Shown here piece after piece: positions 1-6,084 of a stretch of 9,068 bases of DNA. Made by a program: the position numbers and the translations under genes. The notes beneath the pieces are model-generated. The model was not told where the DNA came from and searched no databases. It was given only the letters and a program-made list of their open reading frames with translations. Every line of letters begins with the position of its first letter. Position 1 is the stretch's first letter. Origin of the DNA: an uncultured Bacteroidales bacterium (GTDB taxonomy: Bacteria; Bacteroidota; Bacteroidia; Bacteroidales; Bacteroidaceae). The DNA lies in assembly GCA_945837185.1 (NCBI GenBank), contig CAMAMZ010000083.1, positions 1-9,068 of the forward strand. Reading direction: 5' to 3'.

Positions 1-65
1 CAAAGTATCTAAAGATAAATGGCAAAGTATGTTTAGATACTTTGCGAAGTATGTTTAGATACTTT
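1..65. repeat. 22-bp near-palindromic tandem repeats
   Basis: Two adjacent 22-bp units (22-43 and 44-65) differ at one base. Each is a small inverted repeat: arm AAGTAT, loop GTTTAG, arm ATACTT. A third, diverged unit lies to the left (about 1-21) in the same 22-bp register. Its CAAAGTATCTAAA (1-13) is the exact reverse complement of 32-44, so 1-44 can also fold as a 13-bp stem with an 18-nt loop. The last unit runs into six T (63-68), so it could act as a weak terminator for a gene off the left edge. The array probably continues beyond the window. Operator sites, a terminator or a dispersed intergenic repeat are all possible. There are no spacers, so it is not CRISPR-like. Confidence 0.85.
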
Positions 66-113
66 TTTGGAGGTTATTTTTCTTAATTATTGACAAAAAG
101 ATTCTCGTTTTCA

Positions 114-143
114 TTGCAATGTGAAAATAAAAGAGTAAATTTG
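114..143 (+). promoter_or_regulatory. Bacteroidetes-type promoter for regulator-nuclease pair
   Basis: TAAATTTG at 136-143 fits the Bacteroidetes -7 consensus TAnnTTTG. TTG at 114-116 is a partial -33 TTTG box with 19 bp between them, the usual spacing. Transcription would start near 149, giving a leader of about 25 nt before the ATG at 174. No Shine-Dalgarno sequence precedes that ATG, which is normal in this phylum. The palindromic repeats end about 50 bp upstream of the -33 box. Confidence 0.65.
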
Positions 144-173
144 CAAACGCATACCTTATAAACTAAAATTCTT

Positions 174-1763
174 ATGTGTTATCATCTGAAAATCATTGCA
201 ATTTTCACCTTTGCTATATTGATTTCATGCGACGGTCACAACGACAAGTTGTACGACGAGCTGGAGACCCATTTGGCGAAACGTCAGGAGGTGACAAAAG
301 CCAAGGAGGAAAGTCTTGCGCGCATCAAAGTTGAGCTGCAAAAATGCAAAGACATAGAAAAGCGATACCTCTTGTGCGACAGCCTCATCAAACAATATCT
401 TTTGTTCAACTCCGATTCTGCCTCTCATTACATTGATATCGCCATGGAGGAAGCAATCCTGCTCGAACGCCCTGATTACATCAACAAAGTGCGACTGCTC
501 GATGCCTATATTTTAGCCACGTCGGGACATTACAATGAAGCCAAGGAGTGTTTGGAAAAGGTGGATAAAACCATTCTCAACAAGAAACTCACCCAGTTGT
601 ATTACGAAACATGGAGATGGCTCTACAATACCTGGGAAGCTTATGTGAAAGACGAGAAGCGGGCTGAAATCTACGATAAGAAAGGGGCAGCCTATCTCGA
701 CACCTTGTGTATGCTGGTACCCGCAGAAACAGCCGACGGTTTGTATTTCGCTGCTGAAAAGGAAGCATATATCGGCAATTTGAAAGAGGCGGAAAAGAAA
801 TATCTGAAATGTATCGGTATGCTCGACAAGTCGGAACGGAGATATGCCAGTGCCACCTGTGCCTTAGCCATGGTGTATGAGACGCAAGACCGTTTCGATG
901 ATTTTGAGCGTTATATGATTCTGGCTGCCATCTCCGACCAAACCATACCCCTCAAGGAGAATCTCGCGCTACAGGAGCTGGCTGATTATATTTCGCATCA
1001 TAAAACCGACTATACACGGGCGCAACGTTATTTGGTATATTCGGTGGAAGATGCCATCTACTACAATAACCGTCTGCGACTCACGGAAATTGCCCGTAAA
1101 CTGCCCGACATTGCCAGAGGTTATCAGGAGGCAGAAGACGAATTAGATAAATACTATTTCATCTTCGCGATAATAGTGGGACTCATGGCAATAGGCTTGT
1201 TTATAGCCGTAATAATCAGTGTGCGGCAAAACAAAACCCTCATGTTGCAACGAAAGGAGAAAACGGAGTTCAATGAGAAACTAAGGGCTACCAACCGAAG
1301 CCGAAACAGCTATATCTGCCTTTTCATCGAATTGTGCGCCGGCATCATTGACAAATACAACACACTCTCTAAAAACATTGAACGGAAAATCAGGGCGCAT
1401 CAAACAGATGACATTCCGGCACTGCTACACAGCAGTAGAATCAAAGACAAGGATATCAAAGAGATGATGGCCTCCTTCGACCGCGCTTTCCTGAACCTCT
1501 ACCCGCAATTCGTGGAAGAATTCAACGCGCTACTGCAACCTGAATACCGCATCCATCTGAAAAAAGACCAGCTGCTGAACTCCGAACTTCGTATCATGGC
1601 TTTCGTGAAACTGGGAGTAAAGGACACAAGCCACCTCTCTACCCTGCTCGCCTATTCCTCACAAACCATCTACAACTACCGGTCCACCCTCAGGAGCCAT
1701 GCTATCAACAAGGAGCACTTTGAAGAGGATGTGGAGCGCTTGTGTGAAGTGAACGAGACGTGA
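174..1763 (+). CDS. DUF6377-like lipoprotein/TM regulator with helical repeats and C-terminal HTH
   Basis: This 529-residue protein looks like a one-component membrane regulator. A signal peptide ends in a clear lipobox, LISC, with the lipidated Cys at 19 and Asp at +2. Residues about 25-320 are alpha-helical with TPR-like helix pairs (for example around 110-130 and 195-255) and should lie in the periplasm. A hydrophobic helix at about 328-350 crosses the inner membrane. It is followed by a charged coiled-coil-like stretch (351-372) and a cytoplasmic helical domain. Residues about 468-507 (LNSELRIMAF to IYNYRSTLR) resemble a LuxR-like helix-turn-helix. This order matches the Bacteroidetes DUF6377 family, whose ligands and targets are mostly unknown. 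It starts at the first ATG after a good promoter, and the nuclease gene follows 42 bp downstream with no visible promoter between. The family call is from memory of its architecture; DNA binding is inferred. Confidence 0.82.
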   Translation: MCYHLKIIAIFTFAILISCDGHNDKLYDELETHLAKRQEVTKAKEESLARIKVELQKCKDIEKRYLLCDSLIKQYLLFNSDSASHYIDIAMEEAILLERPDYINKVRLLDAYILATSGHYNEAKECLEKVDKTILNKKLTQLYYETWRWLYNTWEAYVKDEKRAEIYDKKGAAYLDTLCMLVPAETADGLYFAAEKEAYIGNLKEAEKKYLKCIGMLDKSERRYASATCALAMVYETQDRFDDFERYMILAAISDQTIPLKENLALQELADYISHHKTDYTRAQRYLVYSVEDAIYYNNRLRLTEIARKLPDIARGYQEAEDELDKYYFIFAIIVGLMAIGLFIAVIISVRQNKTLMLQRKEKTEFNEKLRATNRSRNSYICLFIELCAGIIDKYNTLSKNIERKIRAHQTDDIPALLHSSRIKDKDIKEMMASFDRAFLNLYPQFVEEFNALLQPEYRIHLKKDQLLNSELRIMAFVKLGVKDTSHLSTLLAYSSQTIYNYRSTLRSHAINKEHFEEDVERLCEVNET

Positions 1764-1805
1764 CAGCAGGACAAAAAGACATATACCTATTACAACAGCA
1801 TCGCT

Positions 1806-2669
1806 ATGAAATCAGTATTTGCAGGAATATGCGGGGCTATCCTCGCCCTTTTACTCGTTGACTGCGGGCAACTTCCCAAGAAGCCGCTGATAGGGAACAA
1901 CAACTCTCCTTACAAAGAGCAATCAACCCACAGCAGTGCCCAGAAGGCAGCCGACAGCCAACAACTTCCGTCAACAGCCACGGCCTATGAACTGCCGGCC
2001 ATTGCCCAGGGAGAGATGATTGTGCGGCATACGGGCTACACTCTCTCCTACAACAAAGAGCACAACACTCCCAACTGGTCGGCATGGTGCCTGACAGCGG
2101 AACACACGGACGGCCCGGTGCCAAGAGGCAAGAAGTTTTGGGACGACCCTGCCATACCTACTCCCTATCGAGTGACTTATTATGATTATAAGGAATCGGG
2201 CTACGACAGAGGGCACATGTGTCCGGCAGGTGATATGAAATGGAGTGAGGAGGCCATGCACGACTGCTTCTATATGTCGAACATGTGTCCGCAGATGGGG
2301 ACACTGAACAGTGGGGCTTGGAACCGATTGGAAGCCAAATGTCGTGAATGGGCCAAAAGGGAAGGTGCCTTGTATATCGTGTGTGGCCCGGTATACGACA
2401 ACAAACGCCATGAGCAAATCGGCATTGAGCATGCCATCGATGTACCGGAAGGTTTTTTCAAGGCTATTCTGTCGTTAAAGAAAGGCGAAGAAAAGGCCAT
2501 TGCCTTTTATTTCTACAATGATGAGAGTCGCCAGTCGTATAAGACCGCTACTTTATCAGTTGATGAAGCGGAGGAGCTAACGGGACTCGATTTGTTTTGC
2601 GCACTGGACGATTCGCTGGAACAGCGTTTGGAACAAACCAACAACCTGCGTGACTTCGACAAACGGTGA
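1806..2669 (+). CDS. Exported DNA/RNA non-specific endonuclease (NUC1 / Endonuclease_NS family)
   Basis: This 287-residue protein is a sugar-non-specific, metal-dependent nuclease of the Serratia nuclease type (beta-beta-alpha-metal fold), which cuts DNA and RNA. The DRGH motif sits at 134-137, with His137 the predicted general base. The metal-site segment LNSGAWNRLE (167-176) supplies Asn168 and Glu176, spaced as Asn119 and Glu127 of the Serratia enzyme. A hydrophobic N-terminus (4-18) indicates export. Cys20 could be lipidated, but the preceding residues LVD put Asp at -1, which is unusual for a lipobox, so it may instead be a soluble periplasmic or secreted protein. A Ser/Gln/Ala-rich linker (about 28-60) separates the signal from the catalytic domain. 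It is probably cotranscribed with the regulator upstream. A role in nucleic-acid scavenging or breakdown of extracellular DNA is plausible but inferred. Confidence 0.93.
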   Translation: MKSVFAGICGAILALLLVDCGQLPKKPLIGNNNSPYKEQSTHSSAQKAADSQQLPSTATAYELPAIAQGEMIVRHTGYTLSYNKEHNTPNWSAWCLTAEHTDGPVPRGKKFWDDPAIPTPYRVTYYDYKESGYDRGHMCPAGDMKWSEEAMHDCFYMSNMCPQMGTLNSGAWNRLEAKCREWAKREGALYIVCGPVYDNKRHEQIGIEHAIDVPEGFFKAILSLKKGEEKAIAFYFYNDESRQSYKTATLSVDEAEELTGLDLFCALDDSLEQRLEQTNNLRDFDKR

Positions 2670-2683
2670 AGGCACGCAGGTTG
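2642..2683 (-). terminator. Hairpin over the nuclease stop codon, probable aminopeptidase terminator
   Basis: CAACCTGCGTG (2642-2652) and CACGCAGGTTG (2673-2683) form a perfect 11-bp stem. After one A-G mismatch the stem continues with CTTC/GAAG (2654-2657 with 2668-2671). The nuclease stop codon (2667-2669) lies at the tip. On the plus strand no T run follows. On the minus strand the stem is followed by a T-rich tail (TTGGTTTGTT), so it better suits termination of the minus-strand aminopeptidase, whose stop is at 2715. It may also protect the nuclease mRNA 3' end. A 10-bp palindrome, GGGTATACCC, follows at 2685-2694. Confidence 0.6.
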
Positions 2684-2714
2684 CGGGTATACCCTCTATG
2701 AGAAGGGAACTTCG

Positions 2715-4517
2715 TTAGCGTGAGCCACGAAGAGGTGCACAGGCTTCTTCCAGCCATGCCCGCTCCTGTTCATTCAGATAAGGAGCAAGGAGGGTGTAAA
2801 CCTTGTGATGGTAGGCATCAAGCCATGCTTCTTCTTCTGGCAACAAGAGTTGGGGGTCGATCGGTGTCTTGTCGATGGGGCACCATGTGAGCGTTTCCAT
2901 CTGCAGAAACTCTCCGAACTCGGTTGTCACACCTTCTGTAATCAGTAAGGTGTTCTCAATGCGCACCCCGAAACGTCCGGCAAGATAGACTCCCGGCTCA
3001 TCCGTAACTGTCATGCCGGGCAAAAGAGGAGCCGGACGGTATTCCATGCGTATCTGATGGGGACCTTCATGCACATTCAGGCAAGCACCCACACCATGGC
3101 CGGTGCCATGCAGATAGTTGTAGCCTTCACGCCAAAGGGCGATACGGGCCAAGGCATCGATCTGGGTGCCGGAAGCTCCCTTGGGGAAACGGGCTAACTG
3201 CAACTGGATATGTCCTTTGAGCACCAAGGTATAGACATGTCGCTGCTCCTCGGTGACAGGACCTAAGGCAATGGTGCGGGTAATATCGGTTGTGCCGTCG
3301 TCATACTGCGCACCACTATCCAACAGCAACAGTCCTTCCGGACGCAGGGGGACATCGGTCTCGGGGGTTGCCTCATAGTGTACGATGGCACCATGGGGGC
3401 CATAGCCTGCTATGGTATCGAAACTGATGTCGCGAAACATGGGCTGTTCAGCCCTCAAGGCTGTCAGCTTGCGGTCGATGCTAAGTTCTGTTTCGTTACC
3501 GGCTTGCACGGCAGGCAGCAACCACGACAGGAACTTGACCATCGCTACACCATCGCGCAACATGGCTTGGCGGAAGCCAGCTATCTCGGCTTCATTCTTT
3601 ACAGCTTTCATCAGCGGTACAGGAGAGGTGGCAAACACTTTCCGGGTGCGAGCATCCACATAACGGGGCAGCAAGGCATTGGTTTCATCGGGATCCATCA
3701 GGATATTATACTCGAAATAGTCGGCCAATCCCTTGCCAACGGCTGTATACTCCTCCACCTGCACGCCTTCGGCCTGCAGATAGGCCATCACCTCAGCCGA
3801 AACTTTCACCTTATTTATATATAAGGTGGCCCGCTTAGTGTCTACTAACAAATAGGCAACGAAAACAGGATTGCAATGTACATCGTTCCCGCGGAGGTTG
3901 AGCAACCAAGCAATATCATCGAGGGCAGATACCAACATGCCATCGCAATGGCAGCCGCGCAAAGCCCTGCGAAGGCGTGTCAACTTGCTGGAAGCGGTTT
4001 CTCCGGCCAACGAGAGCGGATGGATACGGATAGGATGAAGGGGGATAGGCGGACGAGAGGTCCATATACGTGCCAACGGATCGAAGTTGACACGAACCGT
4101 GATACCGCCCTCTTGGCGCAACTCCTGCTGCAAAGCCTCAACAGCAGCATAGGAGTTGACACTGCCATCTACACCTACCACAGCACCATCAATGGCCGAC
4201 AGCTGTTGGCCCAACCATTGGGAGATGGTGGGCGTACCGGCCACCTTCAGGCGCATCAGCGTAAAAGGCGTGCCTGCCAACTGTGCCTCGGCAGCCAGGA
4301 AATAACGTGAATCGGTCCAAAGGGCTGCTGCCGTGGCCGTAACCACAGCCGTACCCGCCGAGCCGTTGAAGCCCGATATCCACTCCCGACCTTTCCAATG
4401 GTCGGCCACATACTCGCTGTTATGGGCATCGGTGCTGGGAAAAATAAAGGCGTCAATGTGTTCCCTACGCATCTCCTCACGCAGCAATGCCAGTCTTTCG
4501 CTTATCGTCTCTTTCAT
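2715..4517 (-). CDS. Xaa-Pro aminopeptidase, long form (M24B, aminopeptidase P)
   Basis: This 600-residue dinuclear-metal peptidase removes an N-terminal residue that precedes proline, and is expected in the cytoplasm. It has the long three-domain architecture of eukaryotic XPNPEP1 rather than the roughly 440-residue E. coli PepP: two creatinase-like N-terminal domains (about 1-310), then a pita-bread catalytic domain. The five metal ligands are present: Asp400 and Asp411 (LLLLDSG ... TTDITR), His474 (HGTGHGVG), Glu507 (TDEPGVY) and Glu521 (RIENT). Their spacing closely matches the human enzyme. I chose the ATG at 4517 (MKETISERL) over an in-frame GTG at 4538: it begins at the conserved N-terminus and leaves room for a leader after the promoter. 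It diverges from mdh and converges on the nuclease gene. Confidence 0.95.
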   Translation of the reverse strand: MKETISERLALLREEMRREHIDAFIFPSTDAHNSEYVADHWKGREWISGFNGSAGTAVVTATAAALWTDSRYFLAAEAQLAGTPFTLMRLKVAGTPTISQWLGQQLSAIDGAVVGVDGSVNSYAAVEALQQELRQEGGITVRVNFDPLARIWTSRPPIPLHPIRIHPLSLAGETASSKLTRLRRALRGCHCDGMLVSALDDIAWLLNLRGNDVHCNPVFVAYLLVDTKRATLYINKVKVSAEVMAYLQAEGVQVEEYTAVGKGLADYFEYNILMDPDETNALLPRYVDARTRKVFATSPVPLMKAVKNEAEIAGFRQAMLRDGVAMVKFLSWLLPAVQAGNETELSIDRKLTALRAEQPMFRDISFDTIAGYGPHGAIVHYEATPETDVPLRPEGLLLLDSGAQYDDGTTDITRTIALGPVTEEQRHVYTLVLKGHIQLQLARFPKGASGTQIDALARIALWREGYNYLHGTGHGVGACLNVHEGPHQIRMEYRPAPLLPGMTVTDEPGVYLAGRFGVRIENTLLITEGVTTEFGEFLQMETLTWCPIDKTPIDPQLLLPEEEAWLDAYHHKVYTLLAPYLNEQERAWLEEACAPLRGSR

Positions 4518-4550
4518 ATAATTCTTTGATTCAGCCACGATTCATCTTGA

Positions 4551-4582
4551 CAAAGATAGTCATTTTAAGAATTAATCACAAA
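4551..4582 (-). promoter_or_regulatory. Bacteroidetes-type promoter for the Xaa-Pro aminopeptidase
   Basis: Read on the minus strand, TTTG (4582-4579) and TATCTTTG (4558-4551) are 20 bp apart. This exactly matches the TTTG / TAnnTTTG promoter of the Bacteroidetes primary sigma factor. Transcription would start near 4545, giving a leader of about 28 nt before the ATG at 4517. The upstream box is also part of a second TAnnTTTG match on the same strand (TAAATTTG, 4586-4579), which could be an alternative start further upstream. Confidence 0.8.
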
Positions 4583-4622
4583 TTTAGTGGAAAATAAATA
4601 GGGCTTTTCTATCTTTTTTTCG

Positions 4623-4630
4623 TAATTTTG
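4623..4630 (+). promoter_or_regulatory. Putative mdh promoter (-7 element)
   Basis: TAATTTTG matches the Bacteroidetes -7 consensus TAnnTTTG. No good TTTG box lies 19-21 bp upstream; that stretch is A/T-rich with a poly-T tract at 4614-4620. A start near 4636 would give a leader of about 115 nt. The element is about 40 bp from the divergent aminopeptidase promoter, so the two could share regulators. Confidence 0.55.
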
Positions 4631-4635
4631 CGAAG

Positions 4636-4750
4636 AAAAGAAGATAACAACTCGCAAGCCTGTAGAGCGAACACAGGCCTTCCCCACATAGGGGGCGGAA
4701 ATGTCTTATCAGAGAAATTAAACTTCACAAAACATTATAAACTGATAGTT
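4636..4750 (+). promoter_or_regulatory. Structured 5' leader of mdh
   Basis: The predicted untranslated leader is long compared with the two other well-supported leaders here (about 25-28 nt). It can form two consecutive hairpins: GCCTGT (4658-4663) with ACAGGC (4673-4678), and CCCC (4682-4685) with GGGG (4691-4694). A six-codon reading frame, ATG to TAA at 4701-4721, follows a G-rich stretch. The last 25 nt before the mdh ATG are A/T-rich and unstructured, fitting Shine-Dalgarno-independent initiation. I recognise no known riboswitch. Regulation by this leader is a hypothesis. Confidence 0.4.
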
Positions 4751-5764
4751 ATGGAATTTTTAACCAATGACAAACTCGTGATTGTCGGCGCAGCCGGCAT
4801 GATCGGCTCCAACATGGTGCAGACCGCATTAATGCTTCGTCTTACTCCCAACATCTGTCTTTACGACGTATTCTCTGCTGAAGGAGTAGCAGAGGAGATG
4901 CGTCAGTGTGGTTTCGACGATGCCAACATCGTTGCCACCACCGATCCGAAAGAAGCATTCACAGACGCTAAGTATATCATCTCTTCCGGTGGTGCACCCC
5001 GTAAGGAAGGTATGACACGTGAGGATTTGCTCGTTGGCAACTCTAAGGCTGCCGAGGAGTTGGGCCAGAATATCAAGAACTACTGCCCCGATGCCAAATT
5101 CTGCGTTGTCATCTTCAACCCTGCCGACATCACGGGTCTGGTAACACTCGTTCACTCTGGTTTGAAACCCAACCAGGTTGCAACGCTTGCTGCCCTCGAC
5201 TCTACACGTTTGAAGGGTGCTCTCGCCAAGCACTTTGAGGTGAGCCAGTCGCTCATTGAGAATGCCTACACCTATGGTGGTCATGGCGAGAAGATGGCTG
5301 TATTTGCATCTCCCACTACCGTAGCAGGTGTGAGTCTGCCCGACATCATCGCAGGCAAGTCGACTGTTAACGGCAAGGGGCTTACTCCCGAGGAGTGGGC
5401 TGCTATGCAGCAGGCTGTAACACAGGGCGGTGCCAAGATTATCGAGCTCCGTCGTCGTAGCTCCTTCCAGAGTCCTTCTTACCTCGCTGTGAAGATGATT
5501 GAAGCTGCCATGGGTGGTGAGGAGTTCAACTATCCCGCAGGTGCTTATGCTGATACCGCACGCTATAACCACGTGATGATGGCTATGCCTACACGCATCA
5601 CCAGCGACGGTGTGTACACCAAGCCTGTCATGGGTACAGAAGAGGAGATTGCCAACCTCGACGCTTCTTACAAGCACCTCGAGGGCATGCGCGACCAGGT
5701 GATTGCCTTGGGTGCTCTGCCTCCCGTTGAGCAGTGGGGTGAAATTAATCCCAACTTGAAATAA
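4751..5764 (+). CDS. mdh: Malate dehydrogenase (LDH/MDH family)
   Basis: This 337-residue cytoplasmic enzyme interconverts malate and oxaloacetate with NAD(H), serving the TCA cycle and, in fermenting Bacteroidales, the reductive branch to succinate. The Rossmann motif GAAGMIG (13-19) and Asp39 at the end of the second strand indicate NAD preference. The substrate loop has Arg84 and Arg90 (GGAPRKEGMTRED). Asn123 (FNPAD), Asp150 and Arg153 (ALDSTR) and catalytic His178 (GGHGEK) complete the active site. Arg84 in the mobile loop favours malate over lactate. The ATG at 4751 (MEFLTNDKLVIVG) starts right before the Rossmann fold; the frame stays open upstream to a TTG at 4628, but that lies inside the promoter. 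The codon set is narrow and looks optimised for high expression. The gene is single, between its own promoter and a strong terminator. Confidence 0.95.
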   Translation: MEFLTNDKLVIVGAAGMIGSNMVQTALMLRLTPNICLYDVFSAEGVAEEMRQCGFDDANIVATTDPKEAFTDAKYIISSGGAPRKEGMTREDLLVGNSKAAEELGQNIKNYCPDAKFCVVIFNPADITGLVTLVHSGLKPNQVATLAALDSTRLKGALAKHFEVSQSLIENAYTYGGHGEKMAVFASPTTVAGVSLPDIIAGKSTVNGKGLTPEEWAAMQQAVTQGGAKIIELRRRSSFQSPSYLAVKMIEAAMGGEEFNYPAGAYADTARYNHVMMAMPTRITSDGVYTKPVMGTEEEIANLDASYKHLEGMRDQVIALGALPPVEQWGEINPNLK

Positions 5765-5781
5765 TTCATTGAACTACATCC

Positions 5782-5818
5782 AACATCCCCGGGGCAAAAG
5801 CTCTGGGGATGTTTTTTT
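5782..5818 (+). terminator. Intrinsic terminator of mdh
   Basis: A continuous 14-bp stem pairs 5782-5795 with 5800-5813 (AACATCCCC against GGGGATGTT, extended inward with two G-U pairs) around an AAAA loop. Seven T follow (5812-5818). It sits 17 bp after the mdh stop and is the strongest rho-independent terminator in the window. Confidence 0.93.
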
Positions 5819-5919
5819 GCCTGTATGGCCGTGCTTTGCACAGGATTGATTTTGCCTGTATGGGCGTGCTCTGCGCAGGTTGTATTTTGCTTGTCATGCC
5901 GTGTTCTGCGCAGGTTTTA
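5815..5919. repeat. Three degenerate tandem 35-bp repeats, each with a stem-loop
   Basis: Units at 5815-5849, 5850-5884 and 5885-5919 are exactly 35 bp and adjoin without gaps. Each begins TTTTGC and has a conserved pattern around CCGTGCT/GCGTGCT, then TGC and (A/G)CAGG. In each, CCTGT or CTTGT near the start can pair with ACAGG or GCAGG about 15 nt later. The changes between units keep pairing through G-U wobbles. The first unit begins in the T tract of the mdh terminator. Because 35 is not a multiple of three, the short reading frames crossing the array are unlikely to be genes. With the flanking terminator and leader, this explains most of the 320-bp gap between mdh and priA; 5920-5993 shows nothing I recognise. 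Confidence 0.85.
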
Positions 5920-5993
5920 TTTCTTCCGCCTTTCTTTCCACCAAAATCCACATGTTTTTTATCCCAAGCGGCATATAAATCGGGGTTTTTATG

Positions 5994-6001
5994 TAAATTT
6001 G
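5994..6001 (+). promoter_or_regulatory. Putative priA promoter (-7 element)
   Basis: TAAATTTG matches TAnnTTTG and is identical to the -7 element ahead of the regulator gene. No clear -33 TTTG is visible 19-21 bp upstream. A start near 6007 would give a leader of about 78 nt beginning almost at the hairpin at 6010. Confidence 0.5.
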
Positions 6002-6009
6002 CAGCAGTT

Positions 6010-6063
6010 AAGTTGCATCTGGGCGTAGCAAGCGAGCATGTTTGGCAACGCTACACCCAACTT
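6010..6063 (+). promoter_or_regulatory. Hairpin in the priA 5' leader
   Basis: AAGTT (6010-6014) pairs with AACTT (6059-6063). After a six-base bulge, GGGCGTAGC (6021-6029) pairs with GCTACACCC (6050-6058) with a single C-A mismatch. The 20-nt apical loop can form a small GTT/AAC stem. No T run follows, so it is not a typical terminator. It ends 21 nt before the priA ATG and would lie at the 5' end of the mRNA if the promoter call is right. A role in mRNA stability or translation control is only inferred. Confidence 0.5.
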
Positions 6064-6084
6064 GCATGATCTTTGCGAAACACA

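Noticed and set aside
1..65. CRISPR array
   Set aside because: The 22-bp units are contiguous with no spacers, and no cas gene is present in the window.
1971..2432. A 153-codon minus-strand frame opposite the nuclease gene
   Set aside because: The plus strand encodes a nuclease with complete active-site motifs. The antisense product shows no domain or start context.
3378..4310. Plus-strand frames opposite the aminopeptidase (3378-3824, 3876-4310)
   Set aside because: They are antisense shadows of a full-length M24B enzyme with all metal ligands, and show no family features.
4628..4750. 41-residue N-terminal extension of malate dehydrogenase from a TTG
   Set aside because: The TTG lies in the -7 promoter element, and the extension has no counterpart before the Rossmann fold. 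The ATG at 4751 fits the family N-terminus.
4829..5677. A 282-codon open frame antisense to mdh
   Set aside because: It lies wholly inside a highly conserved gene with strongly biased codons, which commonly leaves the opposite frame open. The translation is His/Cys/Thr-rich, with no recognisable domain and no promoter.
5809..6069. Short plus-strand frames across the 35-bp repeats, including one with repeated hydrophobic, Cys-rich peptides
   Set aside because: They start inside the mdh terminator or the repeats. The repeat unit is not a multiple of three, and two overlapping frames are open for the same trivial reason.
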